Assembly (NCBI RefSeq): GCF_041410465.1
Contig: NZ_CP166961.1
Coordinates: 3,038,001 to 3,102,000 of the forward strand
Length of the DNA: 64,000 nucleotides
DNA from: Thalassotalea sp. 273M-4
GTDB lineage: Bacteria > Pseudomonadota > Gammaproteobacteria > Enterobacterales > Alteromonadaceae
Direction: 5' to 3'
The notes beneath the pieces were generated by a model that was given only the letters and a program-made list of their open reading frames with translations, did no database searches and was not told the origin of the DNA. Position numbers and translations under genes: made by a program. Positions 44,401 through 52,191 of the stretch are shown one piece after another. Numbering within the stretch: position 1 is the stretch's first letter; each line of letters starts with the position of its first letter.

Positions 44401-47345
44401 TCATTGATTATGCGGTTGCAGAGAAACAAGCTTGGTACGATAAGTATCAAACCATCCTAGACAAATTTTATGCTGGGATAGACGCGGGCATAACTTGGGA
44501 GCCAACAAACAAAGCTTCTTATATGTTCCATAAGATTGCTCGTGGGGGTGCCTCTGTTAACTCAGAAAATAATTTTGCCATTATTAAAGGTAGTAATACT
44601 TATCGCTATTTTGCCGTCGCTGGTTATAAGCAAAGTGGCGCGCAATATGTTGCATTAGGTGGTGATATGTTTGCTTATGCAAGACCATCAGATGGCAGTG
44701 TTGATCAGTTCTTACGAAATACGATTGCCTGGTTAACCGCTGATAAAGTCGCTTCTGCGACGGCTCCGCTGAAGATTGTGGCGGCACAGCAAGTATACTA
44801 TACGGCATTAACGACCTGGCTTAATAACAACTACCCTGATGCATATCAGGTAAACGCGGAAACGACTTGTGATCATGAACAATTACAAACATGTTTAGAG
44901 CAAAAACCAGACATTTTAATTGTTGGTAATAGAGAATATAACTCTAAAGATTTCGAGTCTATTCGTTCAGCCATGGACTTTGCTGAGCGAAATAAGATCC
45001 CAGTTTTATTCTTATCCCATCACTGGAGTATGAACTCTTATCAAACGGGGCTTTTTTCCTATGCGAACGTGGGTTACTACATTAATTATTGGGGTGGCGG
45101 CGGCACAGTTAACGGCCTAACCAAAGAAGATATGCTTGATGCAAATGCAAAGAATAATGATCTGCAAATTAGCCTGTTAAATAACCTTAAAGAACAGACC
45201 TTTAAAACCGGAGAAAGCGCAAATTCAAATAACCCTGGTACTGCATTTGAGACGTGCTTATCTAAAGGTAATTTCTTACATAGCTGTAACACCCCAGAGT
45301 GGAATGACTACTTTAGAACTGGTGCTAATATCTTTAGAAATAGCGTTATCGAGCTTGATAGTAATGGAACTGACGCGTTTGACTTACCCGGTTATAATTT
45401 TATCAAGTCAAACATATTGTTAGCAGATAAATACCGCGCACAAATTGATTATCCAATCACCTTTGCCCAGCCCACACAGTGGTATCAAGCGATGTTTGCT
45501 GACTGGTTGGTGAACTATGCGCGTAAAAATAACCAAGCACAACCGGATCTCGGTGAGTTTGTTTGGGATGCATCACTTGTTCTTAAAGGCGAAAACGCTC
45601 ACTACCAATACCCTGCGACAATTAATGCTGTGACAAAAACTATCGTTGTGAATGAAGCTAGTCAGTGGACAACAACAGGTTGGTATGCCTTACCTGGTAA
45701 GCAAATTACCCTGACAAGAACGGATAGTGGTCTGCACGAGACCAAAGTAATGCTGAATTATCATCGTTCTAACACCAACCGCTCGCACTCGGGAAATTAT
45801 AAAACACCACTAGAAATAAAAACGGAGCGTTTAGTTATTCCGCCAAATGGCTCGGTAACGTTCTCTACCCCTTATGGTGGCCCAATCTATTTAACTGTGT
45901 ATAAAGGAAAGAGTACAGAAACGGTATTTAACACCACATTAGTGGCAGATGGTGTTACTGAACATCCAAGCATTATGGATTTTAGTAGTGCAGAGCAAAT
46001 AGCAAAATTCGAGCATCTTTTAGATACGACTGAAGTACCTCATGTGGATTTACGTTCAAGCAGTGCTGAGCTACATATGCGCCGCGACCGTTTTACCAAT
46101 GCAATTGGAGCTGAGTATCCATCAACTTCCGCTCTATTAGACGGTATTGTTGGCGATCACCTAACCAATGTGTATTCATTGGCTGGCTTACAAGTGCCGG
46201 GTAAAGAAATGGCTAACTCGCTATGGTCAAATGTGCATAACTCCTGTTTAACGGTGTTTGGTGAAGAAGATTGTTTGGACGGCAAACTGCATAATCGTAG
46301 TCGTATTCAACACGCAAACTATGATCAAAATGCTCACTGTGGCTCAGGGTGTTCTGGTAACCCATGGGATTCTAGCGGAAATGTTACGCCGACAGGTTGG
46401 TTAGATAACCACGAATTAGGTCATAATTTGCAAGTTAATCGTTTGAATGTTTCGTATGTCCCTGAAACTGATAAAAACAACTGGACCAAATATTCAAGCC
46501 GAGCAGCAGAAAACTCGAATAACATATTCCCTTACTATGTAAAATGGTGGAAACATCATGTTCGTGACGGTAACACCGACACTGGATTTGATGGACACGT
46601 GCACTATAAGCATTTATTTGATGCATTTATGTCAGATGCGCTGCAGATGCAAGATGTAAATGGTAACCGAGTGGTGTTGGATTCCGACTGTAATTTATTC
46701 ACGACGCCAACGGCTACATCGCGTTTTGAAGCACCTTGGAAGAGCAATGGATATGTACATGATAACCGATATCGTATGGGCTTTTATTTACAGCTTGCGT
46801 TGCGCATGCACAATAAGGTCTTACGTGATGGCACAAAGCTAACCAATGGTTACGAGATTTTCCCAATGCTGTATCAGCATCAACGTATTTTTGGTAAATA
46901 CGCTAATACAACTGATTGGGAGGCTAATAAATTGAGGCTAGGCTTTGAACAGTTTAGCTTCCAGCAGGACTTCAATGGTGATGGCACCAACGACTTTGAC
47001 ATGAGCAAGATCCCTGGTAACGATTTTATGTTAGTAAGTCTAAGTTACTTGACCAAAGAAAACTGGACCCCCTATTTTGATATGTGGGGATTAAGATACT
47101 CAGATAAAGCAAAACAACAGGCGGCAGAGCATGGTTTAACCTCAGTTGAAATGGGTATGTACGTATTAGAAACAGATATGCCACCGTTAAACTTGAGTCA
47201 GGGCTTAATTTGGTTACCGCTGGATATTAATGACCCAACTACTGTATGGCCTCGTGCAACAACTGAACAAACAGAGACATCCTATGCCAGTCCGATGTAC
47301 TGTGAAGGCTATAGCCCTAATGTAACTGAACCGGTAGTGCATTAA
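41472..47345 (+). CDS. Giant lipoprotein metallopeptidase, M60/ImpA type, with InlB-like repeats
   Basis: This 1957-aa protein starts with a lipoprotein signal; the lipobox LTGC places the acylated residue at Cys22. About nine divergent InlB-B-like repeats (~72 aa each, with a Cys pair) occupy residues ~220-960, interrupted by a PDTDTN linker (residues 380-451). The C-terminal half holds an ImpA/M60-like region with HELGH at residues 1647-1651 in NHELGHNLQ, the zinc motif of enhancin/mucinase-type peptidases. Such enzymes cleave near O-glycans on glycoproteins. It probably projects from the cell surface. It lies just beyond attR but has core-like codon style. Confidence 0.85.
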   Translation: MDIFKKNRLPLATFLTLALTGCFDRDNTNNSLPVEYVLRAQIGVFTDSPVTSAQTQGSNATFTPITGDVKCNGNPVDGQGYFEYLRSQQVTCRLGNDITLGTFDGNKLAVQTDVTQEAAVLNIYNKEDNQVLADLGETKAEQAKITFETVFNTLNVCNTGKLCLDENSLTESVDVAGTLIKVSALLTAVTDKKTEEIVPGVTIQQLNKTELQGSLAIIEKNNGVVCISGNPAGGVVNPGFISARKGESVEFNVIAKQGYYIETIEGCSGEFTPNTQTETTFVVHNVESACDVVAYFAKEDAAVSYDISANFNLEQGIVLPKKITVAEGETGSFAITPKAGFEIDRILGCEGKLVGNVFTTNEAFNDCDVNVTFAEIQNKPDTDTNPDTGTNPDTDTNPDTDTNPDTDTNPDTDTNPDTDTNPDTDTNPDTDTNPDTGTNPDTGTNPDTGTNPGVYYNVTATAGVGGNINPSTVSVKEGLTHTFTITPKTGYKIASVTGCEGTLLDNIFTTGAVTSACAVKATFKKTVHKVTASAAEGGSITPAMADITYGLTQDFIITPELGYQIADVIGCAGTLNSNTFTTAPVTAACAVKATFKKTVHKVTASATEGGSITPAMADITYGLTQDFIITPELGYQIADVTGCAGTLNSNTFTTAPVTAACAVKATFKKTVHKVTASAAEGGSITPAMADITYGLTQDFIITPELGYQIADVIGCAGTLNSNTFTTAPVTSACAVKATFKKTVHKVTASAAEGGSITPAMADITYGLTQDFIITPELGYQIADVIGCAGTLNSNTFTTAPVTAACTVTTTFEKQTFALTTTASEGGTISPENVNVVYGTSQEFTITPAEGYNIELVTGCEGLLDGNTFTTEPVTAFCDLNVTFTPEVLWTIDTRVNSGGTVSPELLAVLDGNTAEFQITPNEGYIIESVEGCNGVLTNGIYTTGVINANCQITTNFISNVDKAIQMRDHSYASDVEFIDYAVAEKQAWYDKYQTILDKFYAGIDAGITWEPTNKASYMFHKIARGGASVNSENNFAIIKGSNTYRYFAVAGYKQSGAQYVALGGDMFAYARPSDGSVDQFLRNTIAWLTADKVASATAPLKIVAAQQVYYTALTTWLNNNYPDAYQVNAETTCDHEQLQTCLEQKPDILIVGNREYNSKDFESIRSAMDFAERNKIPVLFLSHHWSMNSYQTGLFSYANVGYYINYWGGGGTVNGLTKEDMLDANAKNNDLQISLLNNLKEQTFKTGESANSNNPGTAFETCLSKGNFLHSCNTPEWNDYFRTGANIFRNSVIELDSNGTDAFDLPGYNFIKSNILLADKYRAQIDYPITFAQPTQWYQAMFADWLVNYARKNNQAQPDLGEFVWDASLVLKGENAHYQYPATINAVTKTIVVNEASQWTTTGWYALPGKQITLTRTDSGLHETKVMLNYHRSNTNRSHSGNYKTPLEIKTERLVIPPNGSVTFSTPYGGPIYLTVYKGKSTETVFNTTLVADGVTEHPSIMDFSSAEQIAKFEHLLDTTEVPHVDLRSSSAELHMRRDRFTNAIGAEYPSTSALLDGIVGDHLTNVYSLAGLQVPGKEMANSLWSNVHNSCLTVFGEEDCLDGKLHNRSRIQHANYDQNAHCGSGCSGNPWDSSGNVTPTGWLDNHELGHNLQVNRLNVSYVPETDKNNWTKYSSRAAENSNNIFPYYVKWWKHHVRDGNTDTGFDGHVHYKHLFDAFMSDALQMQDVNGNRVVLDSDCNLFTTPTATSRFEAPWKSNGYVHDNRYRMGFYLQLALRMHNKVLRDGTKLTNGYEIFPMLYQHQRIFGKYANTTDWEANKLRLGFEQFSFQQDFNGDGTNDFDMSKIPGNDFMLVSLSYLTKENWTPYFDMWGLRYSDKAKQQAAEHGLTSVEMGMYVLETDMPPLNLSQGLIWLPLDINDPTTVWPRATTEQTETSYASPMYCEGYSPNVTEPVVH
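42609..42824 (+). repeat. 18-bp tandem repeat, 12 units (PDTDTN/PDTGTN linker)
   Basis: Twelve units of 18 bp in frame inside the metallopeptidase, nine encoding PDTDTN and three or more encoding PDTGTN variants. Bases are nearly identical between units, so slippage could change linker length without a frameshift. Confidence 0.9.
43053..43916 (+). repeat. Four near-identical 216-bp tandem repeats in the metallopeptidase
   Basis: Units start at 43053, 43269, 43485 and 43701. Each encodes a 72-aa InlB-like module beginning HKVTAS and containing GYQIADV and paired Cys. They differ at only a few bases, in contrast to the diverged modules on both sides, so they are recently duplicated or homogenised. 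Confidence 0.9.
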
Positions 47346-47424
47346 TCGGCTAAAATAGTCAATTTGCTCGTTGGCTCACCATAAAAGGCAATTGAATAAC
47401 TAAAATCACTGTTAAGTTAACCCT

Positions 47425-47452
47425 AAAAAGCCCAGTTTTACTGGGCCTTTTT
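47425..47452. terminator. Bidirectional terminator
   Basis: AAAAAG-CCCAGT pairs with ACTGGG-C-CTTTTT (one bulged C) around a short loop, between the convergent metallopeptidase and LacI-family genes. Confidence 0.8.
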
Positions 47453-47483
47453 AAAGATTATAACCTTCGTTGCGATGTCTTAA

Positions 47484-48515
47484 TTATTTAATCACAGATG
47501 AGTCGCGTATCACCAACTGACTTGGTAATAAGGTAGTTTTGGCCGGTTTGCCATCGATTAAGGCAAGCAAGCTGTCGACCAGCATTTCTCCGGCCATTAA
47601 GGTATCTTGTTTGGCGGTGGTTAAGCTTGGTCGCGTAAATTGTGCAATCGCAATGTCATCAAATCCAGCAACCGCAATATCATCCGGAACACGTAAACCT
47701 TGTTCTCGAATGGCTCGAATCGCGCCAATGGCGATTAAATCACTGGCGGCAAATAACGCATCGAAAGCCTTACCACTATTGAGCAATTCCATCGTGGCGT
47801 TAAAGCCTGCTTGTTCGGTAGAAATAGCATGGCGCTGTAAGTCTTTATCAACCGTGTAGCCCGCATCCATAATCGCTTGGCTGTGACCTTTATAGCGGTC
47901 AAAAAATTCAGGGGCATGACGTGATGCGGTGCCAATAAACGCGCATTGTTTTCGTCCCTGTGATAACAAGTGCTGGGTAACTTGATAACCGCCATGGTGA
48001 TTGTCACACCCTAAGGTAACTATATTTAAGTCTTCTACTTTGGCGCCCCAACGAACAAAATGGGTACCTTGAGCATCTAATTGCACCAGTTTTTCTTGGT
48101 AATCAACATAGTCACCATAGCCTAGTAAAATAATACCATCGGCTTTATTGGTATCCTTGTAATCTGAATGCCAATCGCTGTCCATTTGTTGAAAAGAAAC
48201 CAACAAATCATAACCACGCTTTGCCGACGCCCGAGTAATGCTACCAAGCATGGTCATAAAAAACGGATTAATAAGGGAGTCATCTGAGGTGGGGTCTTCG
48301 AATAAAAGCAGGGCTATGGTATAGCTTTTTTGTGAACGCAAACTGCTGGCGTTTTTATCGACTTTATAATTAAGCTCTTTGGCAATTTCTTGTATGCGTT
48401 TTCGGGTCGCCTCACTTACTAAGGGGCTATTACGCAATGCTCTCGATACGGTTGACTGGGATACCCCAGCTCGGTAGGCAATATCAAAAGATGTAGCTTT
48501 AAAACCAGATTTCAC
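47484..48515 (-). CDS. LacI-family regulator, probable regulator of the maltodextrin locus
   Basis: This ~343-aa protein has an N-terminal LacI helix-turn-helix (ATSFDIAYRAGVSQSTVSRAL) and a periplasmic-binding-like effector domain. I favour GTG at 48515; an upstream TTG at 48530 is also possible and neither has a strong ribosome binding site. It heads a cluster of glucan genes on the same strand. Three ATACGTAT-centred palindromes in the pulA/TonB spacer are its likely operators. The effector would be maltose or a maltodextrin, by position. It is the counterpart of MalR-type regulators in Alteromonadales. Confidence 0.88.
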   Translation of the reverse strand: MKSGFKATSFDIAYRAGVSQSTVSRALRNSPLVSEATRKRIQEIAKELNYKVDKNASSLRSQKSYTIALLLFEDPTSDDSLINPFFMTMLGSITRASAKRGYDLLVSFQQMDSDWHSDYKDTNKADGIILLGYGDYVDYQEKLVQLDAQGTHFVRWGAKVEDLNIVTLGCDNHHGGYQVTQHLLSQGRKQCAFIGTASRHAPEFFDRYKGHSQAIMDAGYTVDKDLQRHAISTEQAGFNATMELLNSGKAFDALFAASDLIAIGAIRAIREQGLRVPDDIAVAGFDDIAIAQFTRPSLTTAKQDTLMAGEMLVDSLLALIDGKPAKTTLLPSQLVIRDSSVIK

Positions 48516-48594
48516 AACTCTAAACCACAACGACTAAGTGATCAGATAATAACCGAGAAAGTGTTGCTTGTATAGCTTTTGCTATAGAGGAAAG

Positions 48595-48628
48595 AAGGCT
48601 AAGCGTTGGCTTTAAAATGCTTAGCCTT
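48595..48628 (-). terminator. Terminator hairpin after the sugar MFS gene
   Basis: Perfect 10-bp stem AAGGCTAAGC / GCTTAGCCTT around a 14-nt loop. On the minus strand it is followed by CTTTCCTC, and it lies 10 bp after the MFS stop. Confidence 0.6.
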
Positions 48629-48637
48629 GATGGCTTT

Positions 48638-50092
48638 TTAATCGTCTTGCTCTTTTACCCAAAACACTGAAAGGGCGGCAAATATCATCGACACACCCGC
48701 TAGCATGATGATGTAAATCGCCTGATTGTCAAAGACCGCGCTTAAAATCCAGCCAGAGAATAAGCCCGAAACAATTTGTGGCGCGGCAATGGTAAAGTTA
48801 AAAATTCCCATATACACCCCAGTTTTACTCGCGGGTAAAGAACCCGCTAAAATAGCATAAGGCATGGCCAAAATTGCAGCCCATGAAATCCCAACCCCAA
48901 TCATTGGCAATAATAAGCCAACGGCACCGGCGGGTACTTCGACTGCAACAATAAGCAAGTCAACATTTACAGGTTGTGGATTGTCAAAGACAATAAACCC
49001 AAAGTAACCGAAAGCGCCGGCAAGAAGCGATAAAGAATACACTAATTTACGACCAAATTTATCGGCAAGCTTCGACAACACCACCGAGAAAACCGCAGCA
49101 AACAGTGAATAGGCCGCAAAAATAATCCCCACCCAATCACCAGCAGCGCCTTTGGCAGCAGCAATATGTTGTGGTACTACGCCTACCGATTCTAAGTAAC
49201 TGGGATCAAACCATTTCGCTTCAACACCCCAAATATACTGCGTAATGGCCGGCATCGAATAGACCCACATAATAAATAAGGCGAACCATGAAAAAAACTG
49301 CACAACAGCCAATTGGCGCATGGTATCGGGCATGGTTTTCATTAATTGCCAAAACGCCCCCAATCGTTCAAAAAGGCTCTTTTTCTCGGCTTGCTCTAAG
49401 GCAATTTGTTGGTAATCTTCACCGCGATGAGCATAGTATTCTTTGGGTTCATATTCTTTGGTACGCAAAACCGTCCACAGCACAGAGCCCAATAATACTG
49501 TCGCTCCTAGGTAAAAAGCCCAAGTCACCGAAGGTGCAACTTCGCCCACCTTAGCGGTATTATCAAGACCAATGACATTGGTTAAGACAAACGGCAAAAT
49601 CGAACCAATAACGGCTCCAATGTTGATCAATAACGACTGAATTGAGTAGCCTAAGTTACGTTGCGATGCGGGTACCATATCCGATACCAACGAGCGAAAG
49701 GGTTGAAAACTTAAGTTAAAAGACGCGTCCATAAACGCTAAAATAACAGCCCCAAATAACATTGGTGCCATAAACGCCACCACCATAGAGGCATTTGGCA
49801 TCAGCGCCATACCTAATGCGGCAGCAATGGCCCCCGCTAAAATGTAGGGCTTTCGACGTCCCATTCTATTCCACGTTCTATCCGATGCGGCCCCAACTAT
49901 CGGTTGCACGATTAGCCCCATAATAGGCGCGACTAGCCAAAATAACGATAACGAATGTAAATCGGCACCTAAGTCAGATAATATTCGGCTAACATTGGCG
50001 TTTTGCAAGGCAAAGCCAAATTGCACCCCAAGAAAGCCAAAGCTAACATTCCATATCTGCCAAAAAGATAATTGCGGTTTTGTTTTAGTCAT
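48638..50092 (-). CDS. Sugar MFS transporter (GPH/SLC45-like), probable maltose carrier
   Basis: This is a 484-aa protein with ~12 hydrophobic segments. The N-terminal FWQIWNVSFGFLGVQFGFAL and the loop DRTWNRMGRRKPYI match sugar:cation symporters found in marine maltodextrin loci (often called MalT). It lies 22 bp after the GH97 gene and probably imports maltose or glucose produced by it in the periplasm. No ABC maltose transporter is seen nearby. The sugar is inferred from context. Confidence 0.88.
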   Translation of the reverse strand: MTKTKPQLSFWQIWNVSFGFLGVQFGFALQNANVSRILSDLGADLHSLSLFWLVAPIMGLIVQPIVGAASDRTWNRMGRRKPYILAGAIAAALGMALMPNASMVVAFMAPMLFGAVILAFMDASFNLSFQPFRSLVSDMVPASQRNLGYSIQSLLINIGAVIGSILPFVLTNVIGLDNTAKVGEVAPSVTWAFYLGATVLLGSVLWTVLRTKEYEPKEYYAHRGEDYQQIALEQAEKKSLFERLGAFWQLMKTMPDTMRQLAVVQFFSWFALFIMWVYSMPAITQYIWGVEAKWFDPSYLESVGVVPQHIAAAKGAAGDWVGIIFAAYSLFAAVFSVVLSKLADKFGRKLVYSLSLLAGAFGYFGFIVFDNPQPVNVDLLIVAVEVPAGAVGLLLPMIGVGISWAAILAMPYAILAGSLPASKTGVYMGIFNFTIAAPQIVSGLFSGWILSAVFDNQAIYIIMLAGVSMIFAALSVFWVKEQDD

Positions 50093-50114
50093 GTATTTAC
50101 GCTTCTTTAAATTA

Positions 50115-52172
50115 TTATTGTTGTATTGTTCTTAAGCGAATTGCAAAGCCACCACTGGCTGCCATTGGTAGCTCTAATGTATCGCCAAAGCGTACTTGTT
50201 TTTGCTCAATTTTAATGTCGTATGGATTATCAACCCAATGGGCGTTTTCACCATCACGATAAATGTCAGCAACATAGGTTTTATCTTTATCAAGAAAGTT
50301 AAAGTTTAAGGTGTAGCGACGCGGTTGTTCATCGGTTAACCCACCCACAAACCATTGTTCACTATCACGTTGTTGGCGTGCAAACACCACATAATCACCA
50401 ATTTCACCGTCTAAGGCAATAGACTCATGCCAGTCGGTACTAACATCTTGAATAAACTGAAACGCCGGCAAATTGGCTTCGTAATGACGAGGTAAATCCG
50501 CAGCCATTTGAATAGGGCTGTAAATCACCACATAAAGCGCCAGTTGCTTGGCTAGCGTTGTTTGTGGGCGATTTGCCTCTTCGTCTAAACCATTAAAGCC
50601 CATATTGAAGATACCTGGAGTAAAGTCCATTGGTCCAGACAACATCCGGGTAAAAGGCAGTATCGCAGTATGTTCTGGTGGGTTGGGTGGGTTGCCCCAA
50701 GCGTTGTATTCTTGCCCTCGCGCGCCCTCACGCGCAATCCAATTAGGGTAAGTACGACGTAAACCGGTATCTTTAACGGGTTCATGGGTGTTTATACTCA
50801 GTTTATACTTGGCCGCCAACTCAATATTGTGTAAGTACTCATTAACCATAAATTGACCGTCGTGCCATTCTTTATAAACCACACCGTTATCGTCAACTCG
50901 TTTAATATTACCACCATCGGCAACGTATCCTGTTTTTACTTGCGCAACGCCTATGTCGGCGTACAAAGCAAAGGCATCCTGCATTTGGTTTCGGTAATTG
51001 GTCACATTGCCTGAGGTCTCATGATGGCCAATAAGCTTTACCCCCGTTTGCGCACTGTGCTGTTTTATCGCCTTAATATCAAAGTCTTGGTAAGGTTTGG
51101 TAAAACTAAACACATCGCCGTTAGAAAACCAATCACCGTCCCAGCCAATATTCCAGCCTTCGACCAATACGCCATCAAAGCCATATTTTTCGGCAAAATC
51201 CATATAGCGTTTCACTTCGCTGGTTGTCGCGCCATGTTTTTCGCCACTGCCCCAGGTGTTTTCACCAACATGCATTCCCCACCAAATACCAACGTATTTA
51301 CCTGGATTGATCCAGCTCACATCGCCTAATTTATTCGGCTCATTTAAATTAACAATCAAATCAGAATTTACTAAATCGGTCGCTCTATCGCCCACTTGAA
51401 TGGTACGCCATGGGGTTTTAAAGTCGGTTTTTGTTTTGACCAAAATGCCATCAGACCACGGTGCCAAATCGGCTTTAAAGACCCCTGGTCGGCGCTGATC
51501 AAGTGACATCCCAGCGTAATCCACCAAGGCGGCTTCATGAATGCTCACATGCACACCACTGCCTAACTTATAGGTAAAAGGTGTATGCGCTCTATCAACA
51601 CTGGCAATATCGCTGGTATTGTAAACATACTCATATCGATTCCAACCTCGACTTGGGATCCAGTATGCGGTTGCATCGGTTAGGGCTTGTTGACCTAAAT
51701 TAAACTGAGTTAACTCGTTAATGATCTCAACGTTATCTAAACCCGAGCTTTTATTGACTTCGTAGCGAAAGCCGATACCGTCATCAAATACTCGCACTCT
51801 CAGTTGAAATTCTTTGGCGATTTTACGATCGGCCCGCAAAGTCACCAGCATTTCATTGTGGTGATCCAGTACGGTTTTGCGCTCACCCCATGGCTGTTGC
51901 CATTGCTGCTTTTGACTGTTTTGTGTTATTGAGTCAATTTTAAATCCTTCGGTTAAACCAGGGGTTCCTTTTAGCATTAAGCCAAGGTCAGATTTTTCTA
52001 TCACCCTATGGTCTTGAAAATCTAAGGTATATTGAACTAATGACTGTGTATCTGACAGGCTAAAAGTAAGCTCACCATTAGGTGATGAGACCGATACTGT
52101 CTTTGCCAAACTCAGCGGTGCTACGCACAATACCGCAAGTGACAGGCTTATTCTTTTGATTGCGCTTTTCAT
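50115..52172 (-). CDS. GH97 alpha-glucosidase (SusB-like), periplasmic
   Basis: This is a ~685-aa enzyme with a signal peptide ending near SLA. An N-terminal GH97 beta-sandwich precedes a TIM barrel. The two acidic residues in THEPVK and GQEYNA are 24 positions apart, as are Glu508/Glu532 of Bacteroides SusB. This points to the inverting alpha-glucosidase branch. It should release glucose from maltodextrins. Start choice: ATG 52172 (6 bp after GAGG) rather than the longer frame to 52247, which would overlap pulA. It is in an operon with pulA and the MFS gene. Confidence 0.9.
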   Translation of the reverse strand: MKSAIKRISLSLAVLCVAPLSLAKTVSVSSPNGELTFSLSDTQSLVQYTLDFQDHRVIEKSDLGLMLKGTPGLTEGFKIDSITQNSQKQQWQQPWGERKTVLDHHNEMLVTLRADRKIAKEFQLRVRVFDDGIGFRYEVNKSSGLDNVEIINELTQFNLGQQALTDATAYWIPSRGWNRYEYVYNTSDIASVDRAHTPFTYKLGSGVHVSIHEAALVDYAGMSLDQRRPGVFKADLAPWSDGILVKTKTDFKTPWRTIQVGDRATDLVNSDLIVNLNEPNKLGDVSWINPGKYVGIWWGMHVGENTWGSGEKHGATTSEVKRYMDFAEKYGFDGVLVEGWNIGWDGDWFSNGDVFSFTKPYQDFDIKAIKQHSAQTGVKLIGHHETSGNVTNYRNQMQDAFALYADIGVAQVKTGYVADGGNIKRVDDNGVVYKEWHDGQFMVNEYLHNIELAAKYKLSINTHEPVKDTGLRRTYPNWIAREGARGQEYNAWGNPPNPPEHTAILPFTRMLSGPMDFTPGIFNMGFNGLDEEANRPQTTLAKQLALYVVIYSPIQMAADLPRHYEANLPAFQFIQDVSTDWHESIALDGEIGDYVVFARQQRDSEQWFVGGLTDEQPRRYTLNFNFLDKDKTYVADIYRDGENAHWVDNPYDIKIEQKQVRFGDTLELPMAASGGFAIRLRTIQQ

Positions 52173-52191
52173 CATATTCCTCTTCAAAAAA

